Shown: piece after piece, positions 52,532 to 61,371 of the stretch
Layout: the number at the start of each line of letters is the position of its first letter
How positions within the stretch are numbered: position 1 is the first letter of the stretch
Source: CAKZNE01 sp040222435
GTDB lineage: Bacteria > Bacteroidota > Bacteroidia > Flavobacteriales > Schleiferiaceae
NCBI GenBank assembly: GCA_965212245.1
Contig: OZ243107.1
Location: 1,116,001 to 1,180,000 of the forward strand
DNA length: 64,000 nt
Reading direction: 5' to 3'
Notes under the pieces: model-generated
Told to the model about the DNA's origin: nothing
What the model saw: the letters and a program-made list of their open reading frames with translations, nothing else
Databases searched by the model: none
Translations under genes and position numbers: made by a program

Positions 52532-54106
52532 ATGGCAGAAGTAAAACCCGCTGAGGTTTCAGCAATTTTAAGACAGCAACTGGCCGGTTTCAAGTCGGAA
52601 TCGGAATTGGAAGAAGTAGGAACCGTATTGCAGGTAGGTGACGGTATTGCCCGTGCCTATGGTTTAAGCAATGCGCAGGCCGGTGAGCTTGTAGAGTTCG
52701 AAACCGGTTTGAGAGGGATTATTTTGAACCTTGAAGAAGACAACGTTGGTATCGTATTGCTCGGAGCTAACGAAAATATCAGGGAAGGTTCTTCCGTAAA
52801 GCGTACCAACCGTATTGCCTCCTTAAAAGTGGGTGAAGGTATGGTAGGCCGTGTGGTAGACACCCTGGGAAACCCTATTGATGGCAAAGGGCCTATTGAA
52901 GGAGAGACCTTTGAAATGCCATTGGAGCGTAAAGCACCAGGTGTAATTTACCGTCAGCCGGTAAATGAGCCATTGCAAACCGGTATTAAAGCGATTGACG
53001 CAATGATCCCTATTGGTAGAGGTCAGCGTGAGCTTATCATTGGCGACCGCCAGACGGGTAAGACAGTAGTAGCGCTGGATACCATCATTAACCAAAAAGA
53101 ATTTTACGACAGAGGAGAGCCGGTATTCTGCGTATACGTAGCTATCGGTCAAAAAGGTTCTACCGTAGCCGGTATCGCCAAAACCCTGGAGGAAAAAGGT
53201 GCTATGGATTACACCGTAATTGTAGCCTCAAATGCTTCTGACCCTGCTCCTATGCAGTTTTATGCCCCATTTGCCGGTGCGGCTATAGCTGAATATTTCC
53301 GTGATACGGGACGTCCTGCCCTGATTGTGTTTGATGACTTGTCAAAACAAGCGGTGGCTTACCGTGAAGTTTCTCTTCTTTTGAGACGTCCTCCCGGTCG
53401 TGAAGCTTATCCTGGTGACGTATTCTACCTGCATAGTCGCTTACTGGAGCGTGCTGCCAAGGTGATTAATGATGACACCATTGCTTCTCAAATGAATGAC
53501 CTTCCGGAATCCCTGAAAGGAAAAGTAAAAGGGGGTGGTTCTATCACCGCTCTTCCAATCATTGAGACTCAGGCGGGTGATGTATCTGCCTACATTCCAA
53601 CTAACGTAATCTCCATTACAGACGGACAGATCTTCCTGGAGTCTGATTTATTTAACTCGGGTGTACGCCCTGCTATTAACGTAGGTATTTCTGTATCCCG
53701 TGTGGGAGGTAGTGCACAGATCAAGTCTATGAAAAAAGTGGCTGGTACCCTTAAGCTGGACCAGGCACAGTACCGTGAACTTGAAGCCTTTGCTAAGTTT
53801 GGTTCTGACCTTGACGCAGCTACTATGGCGGTAATCAACAAGGGTAAGCGTAATGTGGAGATTCTGAAGCAAGGTGTGAACAGCCCTGTAGCAGTAGAAA
53901 ACCAGATTGCGATCATTTATCTGGGAACCAAGGGTCTGCTGAACAAGGTGCCGGTAGATAAAGTAAAAGAGTTTGAAGTAGAGTTTACCCAATACATGAA
54001 CAACAAACACCGTGATGTATTGGATATGCTAAAGGCCGGTAAACTTACCGATGAGGTAACAGAAAAGCTGGAAGCTGTAGCAAAGGACCTTACTTCAAGA
54101 TATTAG
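52532..54106 (+). CDS. atpA: ATP synthase F1 subunit alpha
   Basis: A 524-residue alpha subunit. The nucleotide loop is GDRQTGKT within GRGQRELIIGDRQTGKTVVA, and the family signature PAINVGISVSRVGGSAQ is present. Three copies per F1. A strong hairpin follows in the gap before atpG. Confidence 0.98.
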   Translation: MAEVKPAEVSAILRQQLAGFKSESELEEVGTVLQVGDGIARAYGLSNAQAGELVEFETGLRGIILNLEEDNVGIVLLGANENIREGSSVKRTNRIASLKVGEGMVGRVVDTLGNPIDGKGPIEGETFEMPLERKAPGVIYRQPVNEPLQTGIKAIDAMIPIGRGQRELIIGDRQTGKTVVALDTIINQKEFYDRGEPVFCVYVAIGQKGSTVAGIAKTLEEKGAMDYTVIVASNASDPAPMQFYAPFAGAAIAEYFRDTGRPALIVFDDLSKQAVAYREVSLLLRRPPGREAYPGDVFYLHSRLLERAAKVINDDTIASQMNDLPESLKGKVKGGGSITALPIIETQAGDVSAYIPTNVISITDGQIFLESDLFNSGVRPAINVGISVSRVGGSAQIKSMKKVAGTLKLDQAQYRELEAFAKFGSDLDAATMAVINKGKRNVEILKQGVNSPVAVENQIAIIYLGTKGLLNKVPVDKVKEFEVEFTQYMNNKHRDVLDMLKAGKLTDEVTEKLEAVAKDLTSRY

Positions 54107-54112
54107 TATTGA

Positions 54113-54150
54113 GATCTGAGAAAGAAGCATTTGAGCCTCTTTCTCAGATC
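54113..54150 (+). promoter_or_regulatory. Strong intercistronic hairpin between atpA and atpG
   Basis: A perfect 13-bp stem, GATCTGAGAAAGA / TCTTTCTCAGATC, with a 12-nt loop, starting 7 bp after the atpA stop and ending 15 bp before the atpG ATG. There is no T-run after it, so it is not a classical terminator. It may protect the 3' end of the upstream message or separate alpha from gamma expression. Confidence 0.65.
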
Positions 54151-54164
54151 CATAATCTAACACA

Positions 54165-55031
54165 ATGGCAAACTTAAAAGAACTAAGAAACAGGATCACC
54201 TCGGTATCTTCAACCATGCAGATCACTTCAGCCATGAAGATGGTTTCTGCAGCCAAGTTGAAGCGTGCCCAGGATGCCATCACGCAGATGCGTCCTTATG
54301 CTCAGAAGCTGGAAGAGATCCTGATGAACGTTAGCGCGACACTTGACGCCAGTGAAGGAGTGTACTCCCGCCAGAGCGAGCAAGTGAAAAAAGTGCTGCT
54401 GGTAACTATTTCTTCCAACCGTGGTTTAGCCGGGGCATTTAATGCCAATATTATGAAGAAGGCCTTAGCGGAGATACAGGCACATCCGGAGCGCCAGTAT
54501 GAGGTGTTGTCCATAGGTAAAAAAACCTACGATCTTTTAAGCCGCAAGGGAGAGAAAGTAATTGGTCATCACAACAACCTGTACGATGATATTACTTTCG
54601 AAAATGTAAGTGCAATTGCTGAATCTTTAATGGAGAAGTTCGCCAATGGTGAATACGATCAGATTCAGTTGATCTACAACCAGTTTAAAAATGCTGCTGT
54701 ACAGCGCGTGCAGCTGGAGCAGATGTTACCGGTTCGTGAAATTCAAAAGGATGAGCATTCCGGCCAGTTGGCGGATTATATTTATGAACCTTCCAAGGAA
54801 GAAATTCTGGAAGACCTGATCCCTAAATCATTGAAAACGCAGCTTTTTAAAGCTGTACTGGATAGCCATGCCTCTGAGCATGGCGCCCGTATGACCGCTA
54901 TGCATAAAGCTACCGATAATGCTTCTGAGCTTAGAAAACAATTAAAGCTCTCGTATAACAAAGCCCGTCAGGCAGCTATCACCAATGAGATCCTTGAGAT
55001 TGTAGGCGGTGCCGAAGCCCTCAACGGCTAG
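54165..55031 (+). CDS. atpG: ATP synthase F1 subunit gamma
   Basis: A 288-residue gamma subunit. N-terminal helix with LKELRNRITSVSSTMQITSA and MKMVSAAKLKRAQDA, and the C-terminal rotor helix ending NKARQAAITNEILEIVGGAE. Last gene of this cluster; atpD and atpC (beta, epsilon) are not here, as is usual in Bacteroidota. Confidence 0.97.
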   Translation: MANLKELRNRITSVSSTMQITSAMKMVSAAKLKRAQDAITQMRPYAQKLEEILMNVSATLDASEGVYSRQSEQVKKVLLVTISSNRGLAGAFNANIMKKALAEIQAHPERQYEVLSIGKKTYDLLSRKGEKVIGHHNNLYDDITFENVSAIAESLMEKFANGEYDQIQLIYNQFKNAAVQRVQLEQMLPVREIQKDEHSGQLADYIYEPSKEEILEDLIPKSLKTQLFKAVLDSHASEHGARMTAMHKATDNASELRKQLKLSYNKARQAAITNEILEIVGGAEALNG

Positions 55032-55056
55032 AAAATTTATTGAAGTTATTCTTGAG

Positions 55057-55088
55057 AACCCCGGCTTGAAAAAGCCGGGGTTTTTGTT
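55057..55088 (+). terminator. Terminator of the ATP synthase operon
   Basis: An 11-bp stem, AACCCCGGCTT / AAGCCGGGGTT, with a 4-nt loop, followed by TTTGTTT, 25 bp after the atpG stop. Confidence 0.95.
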
Positions 55089-55210
55089 TACACCGCTTGT
55101 AAAACAAGCTGGCAACCTGCTTAATAACACCACCTTTTCTCAAAATTACCTTCATTTCCAAAATGGCGTTAGATTTGATAGCCTCAAGTTGTATTTAACG
55201 AATAGCATTT

Positions 55211-56656
55211 TTGAAACGTTTCAAACTTACCTTACGCGCCCGTATTTTCATGTCGATGATACTCATCATTCTGGTGAGCTTTTTCATTACAGGCGCTATT
55301 TATTTCCAGCATTTTAAAAAGGAAAATGAGCTGTATCACCAGGAGCGGCTTAAGCGCAAGGAGTACGCTATTAACGAATCTATCAATTACTTTTTAAGAG
55401 ATCAAAGCATTGGTGCAGATACGGATAGTATTGTAAAGTTATTTGATACCAAGATCTGTGAGCTGGCGAATATCAATAGCCTGGATATAAACATTTACAG
55501 TTTAAGTGGCGACCTGTTGATTGGCAGTAACCCTGAGTTGTATCAGAATCATATAGTACCTGAACACCTGGGGCGTACCATGCTCAACGCTATTGCCCAA
55601 AAGCCCGAACAATTATTAGTGAAGCGTAAAACGGATACCATGCAGTATCTGTCTACCTATGACTATGTACATAACTCTGGTAAAGAACCCATCGCCATTA
55701 TCAACCTGCCGTATTTTGATACTAAAAGTATACATGAAGAAGATCAGAACCGGTTTTTGATGCGCCTGAGCCAGACCTATTTTTTTCTTTTCATTATTGC
55801 AGGGATCATAGCATACTTTCTGTCCAACTACATTACAGGCTCTTTAAAGGCGGTTGGTCAAAAACTCAAGAGTATACGCATCAACCAGTCCAACGTGCCC
55901 TTAAAATGGAAGTTTGACGATGAAATAGGCACCCTGGTGGATGAGTACAACCGAATGCTGCAGGAGCTGGAAGCCAGTGCCGCCATACTGGCCAAAACTG
56001 AACGCGAAAGTGCGTGGCGGGAGATGGCCAAACAAGTGGCACATGAAATCAAGAACCCCCTTACACCGATGCGGCTGAATGTGCAGTATCTTGAAAAAAC
56101 CCTGAAAACAGAGCAGCCTGAAAAACTACGTGAGTTTACCGAAAGTATGATCTCACAGATTGACACCCTTACCGGTATTGCGGAAGCCTTTTCACGCTTT
56201 GCCAGTATGCCCGAGTTAAAATCAGAGGAGTTTGCTGCCCGTGAGATCATCCAGCGCACTACAGCCCTTTATCCGGAGTACCGTATAGAATTTGAGACCG
56301 AAGACCATAACATTCAACTGAAAGGCGATAAGGATCAACTGGTACGGGTAATGAACAACCTTATCAATAATGCCCTTCAGGCTATTCCCGAAGATCGGGA
56401 ACCCAGGATTCGTATACGGATGGAAAAAAAGGATGATAAAGTGATTATTTCCGTAAGCGATAATGGGACCGGCATCCCTGAGGAGCAAAAGGAAAAAATA
56501 TTTGAACCACGCTTTACTACCAAAACCAAGGGTATGGGGCTGGGTTTAGCGATGGTCAAAAATATCATTACTGGTTTTGGCGGAGAGGTGTGGTTTGAAA
56601 CCGAAGTAGGCAAGGGCACTACGTTTTATTTAACACTTTCTTCAAATAAGGAATAA
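55211..56656 (+). CDS. NtrY-like membrane sensor histidine kinase
   Basis: A 481-residue kinase. A TTG start at 55211 is used because an in-frame stop lies just upstream; ATG 55250 (MSMILIILVS) is an alternative. Two membrane helices (~13-32, ~185-205) enclose a ~150-residue sensor, then HAMP (DDEIGTLVDEYNRMLQELEA), a HisKA H-box VAHEIKNPLTPMRLN, N-box MNNLINNALQAI, G1 SDNGTGIPEEQ and G2 KGMGLGLAMVKNI. This matches the NtrY-like family. No response regulator is adjacent, so its partner is elsewhere. Confidence 0.9.
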   Translation: MKRFKLTLRARIFMSMILIILVSFFITGAIYFQHFKKENELYHQERLKRKEYAINESINYFLRDQSIGADTDSIVKLFDTKICELANINSLDINIYSLSGDLLIGSNPELYQNHIVPEHLGRTMLNAIAQKPEQLLVKRKTDTMQYLSTYDYVHNSGKEPIAIINLPYFDTKSIHEEDQNRFLMRLSQTYFFLFIIAGIIAYFLSNYITGSLKAVGQKLKSIRINQSNVPLKWKFDDEIGTLVDEYNRMLQELEASAAILAKTERESAWREMAKQVAHEIKNPLTPMRLNVQYLEKTLKTEQPEKLREFTESMISQIDTLTGIAEAFSRFASMPELKSEEFAAREIIQRTTALYPEYRIEFETEDHNIQLKGDKDQLVRVMNNLINNALQAIPEDREPRIRIRMEKKDDKVIISVSDNGTGIPEEQKEKIFEPRFTTKTKGMGLGLAMVKNIITGFGGEVWFETEVGKGTTFYLTLSSNKE

Positions 56657-56768
56657 AACGAAATTTTGTCTAGTCCTGAAATAGGTTGACCTCCCAAAAA
56701 GGGGTTTGAGGGTTTCCAACATCATACTTTATTTTAGATCATATTCCCCAAAGATTTATTCCAAACAT

Positions 56769-57275
56769 ATGGTTAAGGTGAAAATTATTAAGACTTTGTT
56801 TTTTGTAGGAGTTTTGGCTCTTTCGGGTTGTTATCATATTTCTCTAACTAAAATATATAAACCCCATCCCGCAAAGGCAGTTGGTAATGTAACTGATTCA
56901 CTAAATTTTAGAATTGTCACAACCAATGCTACTGCTAACGAAAAGGATAAAATACTAAATATAATTGTTAGTAATCAGTCTAACACAACTTACCTAATAG
57001 ACCCTTGGGTTATTCTTTTGAGTGGAGATTCGATTTATAAATACGATAAAAATGTTTCAAGGAACCCCGTCAGGCAGATACAGGCTAAGGAATATGAATT
57101 AGTGGTTCTGCCACCCGATGGTTACTGGGTCAAAGTGATTACTTTAAGTAATTGGGAGGAGTTATTAGGAGAGGATCAATGTCTATATTTAATGTATGAA
57201 GGGGTAGTATACAATACAATAGGAGAATCTGAACTAACAAGTTTTGATTTTTATCAGACAAAACACTGTAAATGA
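56769..57275 (+). CDS. Small lipoprotein of unknown function
   Basis: I take ATG 56769 (MVKVKIIKTLFFVGVLALSG, lipid Cys21 in LSGC); the longer frame would bury the signal. The 168-residue protein has an Ig-like pattern: FRIVTTNATANEKDKILNII, then TTYLIDPWVILLSGDSIYKY. It is more AT-rich than its neighbours. I do not recognise a family. It lies 29 bp before the frameshifted outer-membrane gene, so the two probably form a small accessory unit. Confidence 0.6.
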   Translation: MVKVKIIKTLFFVGVLALSGCYHISLTKIYKPHPAKAVGNVTDSLNFRIVTTNATANEKDKILNIIVSNQSNTTYLIDPWVILLSGDSIYKYDKNVSRNPVRQIQAKEYELVVLPPDGYWVKVITLSNWEELLGEDQCLYLMYEGVVYNTIGESELTSFDFYQTKHCK

Positions 57276-57304
57276 GATTTAATAAATACTAATTAAAAAT
57301 AAGG

Positions 57305-57995
57305 ATGAAATCATTAAAATTTGGTGTTACGCTTTTCATAGGTGTCTTAGTGCTACAGTTAAAAGCCCAGGAGTATAAAGCCCCATAGTTTTGCGGTCGG
57401 CCTGGAGTCGGCTTTCTCTCAAACTACAGATTTAGCTACAGGTGCTCCGGATCCCTATAAAATAAGCACCATGAGTATTGGTCTGCAGGCGAGCTATCAA
57501 AGAAATTACCTGTCTTTTTTCTCGTTACGGTACGGCTTAAGCTTTATGTACCAACTGCCTTATTATCAAAACAGGGAGGTGGTTGATGAAACCGACCCTC
57601 AGGGTCCCAGGACTTATGTGAATTCCGATCGCAAGTGGAACAATGCGAATATATTTGTTGCACCAACCTTTTATTATCGGGATGAAGGCTTCTCCATTTT
57701 TATAAGTACGGAAATAGGTGTAGGGTATCACATTTACAGAGCCTCATCCACCACAAGGGTAAGAAGGGCTGATAATGACTGGATAGAGTACACCAGTAAC
57801 TATCGAAACACCAGAAAGGGATATCACGTAGCACCCCGCGCAGGAGTAAGTTTCAATATGGGGCGCAGAAGTAACTCAGAGATGGAGTTATCCATTTCCA
57901 CTGTACAATGGACGGAGGGTTTTAATCAAGTAAAGCTGGAATCGTATACAGTGGCTGGTTTGCAAATGGCCTATCGCTACAACTTCGGGCGCTGA
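57305..57995 (+). pseudogene. Frameshifted outer-membrane beta-barrel gene
   Basis: ATG 57305 begins a clear Sec signal (MKSLKFGVTLFIGVLVLQLK, then AQEYKAP) that hits a TAG at 57386. Reading on in the +1 frame from the CCCC run at 57381-57384 gives HSFAVGLESAFSQTTDLATG and then a continuous barrel-like protein to 57995 (GYHVAPRAGVSFNMGRRSNS, AGLQMAYRYNFGR). Removing one C from the run restores a single ~229-residue protein. So the gene is either broken by a one-base insertion or the sequence has an error there. An ATG at 57471 could start a signal-less fragment, which would not reach the membrane. Confidence 0.75.
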
Positions 57996-58095
57996 TAGTG
58001 TAGGAAAGGAGTGCTTCAGGCAGGGTGGAAATTAGCCTAATACATCCACAGTTTTTATCTTTACCCCATACCTGAAATTCAAAACACAGCACCTT

Positions 58096-58782
58096 ATGAA
58101 AATAGCACCCTGGCTGGTAGTATCTCTTTTCTTGCTATGCGGCAGCACATCCCTTAAAGCGCAACAAGCATCAGAACGAACCATTGACGTAATCGGCACG
58201 GCAGAACAGGTTTTAAAGCCGGATCAGGTGATTATCCAGATTGTAATTGAAAATTCAGATGAATCACCCAAGGCTGCACAGACTAAAACTTCACAGGCTG
58301 CTTCCAAAGCGCTCAGCTATCTTAAAACCAAAAACAGCATAAAATCCATTGAAACCAATTATGTAAGCCTCCGTTCACAAAGGGTGGATTACAATAAGGA
58401 GACCTATCGCTATGTAGCGGTGCAAAACATTGCTTTTGTATTAGTGGATATCGGTGAATACCAGAACGTGATTATTGACCTTATGGAGCGGGGCGTTAAC
58501 GGCATTGGCCAGGTACGCTTTGAATCGTCCAAACGCGAAAAGCTGGAAGAAGAACTATTGGCCAGGGCCGTAAAAAACGCCCGTGAAAAAGCAATTTTTC
58601 TGGCTGCTCAACTTAACCAAACCGTGGGCCGCGCGCTACATATTGCCGATCGCATTTCCAGCTCCGGACCAAGCCCGGTAGCTTTCAAGTCAAGTATGGC
58701 TATGGAAGATGCTGAGGCCTCTATTGCGCCCGGAGAGCTGCGGATCTCAGCCCGGGTAAACGTAGTTTTTGAACTTAAATAA
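58096..58782 (+). CDS. SIMPL-domain (DUF541) exported protein
   Basis: A 228-residue protein with a Sec signal (MKIAPWLVVSLFLLCGSTSL, then KAQ). The SIMPL pattern follows: TIDVIGTAEQVLKPDQVIIQ, then a long helix/strand core and a conserved end ELRISARVNVVFELK. Relatives are periplasmic, of unknown function, some linked to oxidative stress. It is 8 bp ahead of the enoyl-CoA hydratase gene and probably shares its transcript. Confidence 0.85.
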   Translation: MKIAPWLVVSLFLLCGSTSLKAQQASERTIDVIGTAEQVLKPDQVIIQIVIENSDESPKAAQTKTSQAASKALSYLKTKNSIKSIETNYVSLRSQRVDYNKETYRYVAVQNIAFVLVDIGEYQNVIIDLMERGVNGIGQVRFESSKREKLEEELLARAVKNAREKAIFLAAQLNQTVGRALHIADRISSSGPSPVAFKSSMAMEDAEASIAPGELRISARVNVVFELK

Positions 58783-58790
58783 TTTAGAAA

Positions 58791-59570
58791 ATGCCGTATA
58801 GCACTCTTACACAAGATATAAACAACCAAATAGCCACACTTACCATAAACCGGCCTCAGCAACTCAATGCACTTAACCGGGCTACCATTGAAGAATTGAA
58901 TACCGCATTTAAGGACCTGGAGAGCAACCCTGATGTTCGGGTGATCATACTTACCGGCAGTGGGGAGAAAGCTTTTGTGGCAGGAGCGGATATTAAAGAA
59001 TTTGCAGACTTTAACGTACAGGAAGGTACGGAACTGGCTGCCCGTGGCCATGATATGCTTTTTGACCTGGTGGAGAACCTGAATAAACCCGTAATTGCTG
59101 CGGTAAATGGTTTTGCACTGGGCGGTGGGCTGGAGCTGGCTATGGCCTGCCATGTGCGTATAGCCTCTACCAATGCCCGTATGGGCTTGCCGGAAACCGG
59201 GCTTGGAGTAATACCCGGCTATGGGGGAACCCAGCGGCTGGCAAATCTGGTGGGCAAAGGTCGCGCTATGGAAATGATATGTACCGCTGAGATGATCAAA
59301 GCTGACCGGGCTTATGAAACCGGTTTGGTGAATCAGTTGGTGGCACCTGAAGAACTGATGGAAAGTTGCCAGGCTATGGCGGTTAAAATGATCAAAAATT
59401 CGCCCCAGGCTATTCAAAGTGCTATACGAAGTGTAAACGCGGGCTTTAAGTTCGGCATGAACGGCTTTAAAGTAGAGATAGAAGAGTTTGGTAAGTGCTT
59501 TGGCACAGAAGACTTTAAAGAAGGCACACGTGCTTTTCTGGAAAAGCGTAAAGCCAACTTTAAGGCTTGA
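58791..59570 (+). CDS. Enoyl-CoA hydratase/isomerase
   Basis: A 259-residue crotonase-fold enzyme. The oxyanion-hole stretches are AFVAGADIKEFADF and GFALGGGLELAMACH; the two catalytic Glu are expected in the GGLELAMACH and GLPETGLGVIPGYGGTQRL blocks, both of which are present. It hydrates 2-enoyl-CoA in fatty-acid or amino-acid breakdown. The gene overlaps the esterase gene by 4 bp (TTGA). Confidence 0.93.
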   Translation: MPYSTLTQDINNQIATLTINRPQQLNALNRATIEELNTAFKDLESNPDVRVIILTGSGEKAFVAGADIKEFADFNVQEGTELAARGHDMLFDLVENLNKPVIAAVNGFALGGGLELAMACHVRIASTNARMGLPETGLGVIPGYGGTQRLANLVGKGRAMEMICTAEMIKADRAYETGLVNQLVAPEELMESCQAMAVKMIKNSPQAIQSAIRSVNAGFKFGMNGFKVEIEEFGKCFGTEDFKEGTRAFLEKRKANFKA

Positions 59571-60223
59571 ACGTCCGGTATCTTAAATTTGAAAAAACCG
59601 GCCGTTATTACCTGAGCGGATCTGCCGACCGCGTGTATAACAAGATTTGTTTTGTATTGCACGGTTATGGGCAGTTGGCCTCTTACTTTATCCGTAAATT
59701 CCAACAACCGGAGCTGGAAAACACGTTGTTTGTTGCCCCGGAAGGAATGCATCGCTTTTATCTTCCCGAGAACCGCAATAGGGTTGGTGCCAGCTGGATG
59801 ACTAAAGAAGACCGGCTGAATGATATTTCAGATTATTGCGGTTTTCTGGATCAGGTATATGCACAGATCATTGATAAAACAGGCACCCCTCAATCCGTGG
59901 GTTTATTGGCCTTTTCACAGGGTGTGGCCACGGCTTGCCGTTGGTTGGCCAATACCGGCTACCATTTTGACTATATGATCAATTGGGCGGGCGCTTTCCC
60001 TCCTGACCTGAACTTTGAAAAAGCCCTGGAGCGCATGCACAAACTGCCTTTGCAAATGGTAATGGGCACCGATGATGAGTATATTTCTGAAGAGCGCTTG
60101 AAGGAACACCTTTCTTTTTTACAAAAAAAAGGATTTGAGCCTAAGCTTACCCGTTTTGAAGGAGGGCATACCATTCCTGCCGACACCCTGGTTGAGGTTT
60201 TAAAGCCGCTTATTCGTCCCTGA
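59567..60223 (+). CDS. Alpha/beta-hydrolase (phospholipase/carboxylesterase type)
   Basis: A 218-residue protein, start TTG 59567 overlapping the hydratase stop. Oxyanion region VLHGYGQLASYF, nucleophile elbow AFSQG (Ser), acid MGTDDEYI and His in FEGGHTIP complete the triad. It resembles the carboxylesterase/phospholipase family. Substrate unknown; the coupling to an enoyl-CoA hydratase suggests acyl-ester metabolism. It converges on the Hsp15-like gene with a 14-bp overlap. Confidence 0.85.
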   Translation: MNVRYLKFEKTGRYYLSGSADRVYNKICFVLHGYGQLASYFIRKFQQPELENTLFVAPEGMHRFYLPENRNRVGASWMTKEDRLNDISDYCGFLDQVYAQIIDKTGTPQSVGLLAFSQGVATACRWLANTGYHFDYMINWAGAFPPDLNFEKALERMHKLPLQMVMGTDDEYISEERLKEHLSFLQKKGFEPKLTRFEGGHTIPADTLVEVLKPLIRP

Positions 60224-60575
60224 GGCGATCAATATCCCTGCGGTCTTTTTTAGTAGGGCGCCCGGTACCTTTTTTACGGTTAAAAGTTTTCATTAATCGT
60301 ATAACTTCTGCTTTTTCTATTTCTTCTGCGGGCGTAGTATCCTTAACGTAGGTATCCACCAGTTTAGCCCCCACTCTTGATTTTGGGATATCCAGGATAT
60401 TAAAGGAATAAGAGATACCTTCTTTCTTTACAGTTAGGGAATCACCCACCTTAACCGTGCGGGACGGTTTAGCCAGCTCCAGGTTGATAAGAACCCGCTC
60501 CTTGCGAACTTCTTCTGTAGCCAGACTGCGGGTTTTAAACTTCCGCACACACCATAAAAATTTATCAATTCGCAT
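60210..60575 (-). CDS. Hsp15-like S4-domain RNA-binding protein
   Basis: A 121-residue protein whose first ~60 residues are an S4 domain: MRIDKFLWCVRKFKTRSLAT, then RVLINLELAKPSRTVKVGD. The basic tail is KKGTGRPTKKDRRDIDRL. Hsp15 (HslR) binds free 50S subunits carrying a nascent chain and helps recycle them. The family match is good; the exact role in this phylum is inferred. Confidence 0.9.
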   Translation of the reverse strand: MRIDKFLWCVRKFKTRSLATEEVRKERVLINLELAKPSRTVKVGDSLTVKKEGISYSFNILDIPKSRVGAKLVDTYVKDTTPAEEIEKAEVIRLMKTFNRKKGTGRPTKKDRRDIDRLRDE

Positions 60576-60684
60576 AGGCCAAAGGTAAAGGGAACCGGTT
60601 ATTGACTCAAATATTGGTTATGTTCATGAAAAAGATTTACTAATAACGTACGGTTTTGCTTATTTTGCTGTCACTTTTTGATTT

Positions 60685-61371
60685 ATGACTGAGCTTAGCT
60701 GTATCATTATTGACGATGACCCTCTTTCCAGGGATCTCCTCAGGAACTGTGTTTCCAAAACATCAGACCTTCGTTTACTGGGAAGCTACCCCAATGCCAT
60801 TGAAGGTAAAGTAGCACTTGATAAGAAGGATGTAGACCTTATTTTCCTGGATGTTGAGATGCCTGAGATGTCTGGGCTGGAGTTTTTGGAATCGTTTCGC
60901 AATGTACCACAGGTAATTATAGTAACCTCAGAAAAAAAGTACGCTTTTGAGGCTTTTAAGTATGATGTTACAGATTTCCTTGCCAAGCCGGTGGACATAA
61001 AACGCTTCAGCCAGGCAGTAGAGCGTGCCCGTTTTTATGAGGACAATCTTTTCCGCCATCAGGAGGATGATCATATTTTCATTAAATCAGACAACTCCCT
61101 TGTAAAGCTTCGTTCCGTTGAGATTGAATACGTTGAAGCGATGGGAGATTACGTAAAGGTGGTAACTGCTAATAAGAATTATGTGGTGCACAGTACCATG
61201 AAGGCTTTTATGGCCAAACTGCCGGAAGATGATTTTCTGCGTGTGCATAAATCCTATATCCTTAACCTTAAAAAGGTGGAAGAAGTGGTGGAAGGCTATG
61301 CTATAGGTGAGTATTTTAATCTGCCGGTAAGCCGCTCCAACCGCAAACTGTTGCTCAGTAAAATTTCCTAA
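60685..61371 (+). CDS. LytTR-family response regulator
   Basis: A 228-residue regulator. The receiver domain has acidic residues in IIIDDDPLSRD, phospho-acceptor Asp56 in IFLDVEMPEMSG and the Lys of FLAKPVDI. The C-terminal LytTR DNA-binding domain has VEYVEAMGDYVKVVTANKNY and FLRVHKSYILNLKKVEEV. It probably activates genes in response to a kinase. The neighbouring kinase gene converges on it (4-bp overlap), so they form a likely but unproven pair. Confidence 0.92.
   Translation: MTELSCIIIDDDPLSRDLLRNCVSKTSDLRLLGSYPNAIEGKVALDKKDVDLIFLDVEMPEMSGLEFLESFRNVPQVIIVTSEKKYAFEAFKYDVTDFLAKPVDIKRFSQAVERARFYEDNLFRHQEDDHIFIKSDNSLVKLRSVEIEYVEAMGDYVKVVTANKNYVVHSTMKAFMAKLPEDDFLRVHKSYILNLKKVEEVVEGYAIGEYFNLPVSRSNRKLLLSKIS

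Noticed and set aside
56668..56700. TAGTCCTGAAATAGGTTGACC-like sequence, resembling an insertion-sequence end
   Set aside because: No matching inverted copy or transposase fragment was seen within the window, so an IS remnant cannot be supported.
58608..59417. A 269-codon open frame antisense to the enoyl-CoA hydratase
   Set aside because: Shadow frame with no recognisable domain; the hydratase is certain.
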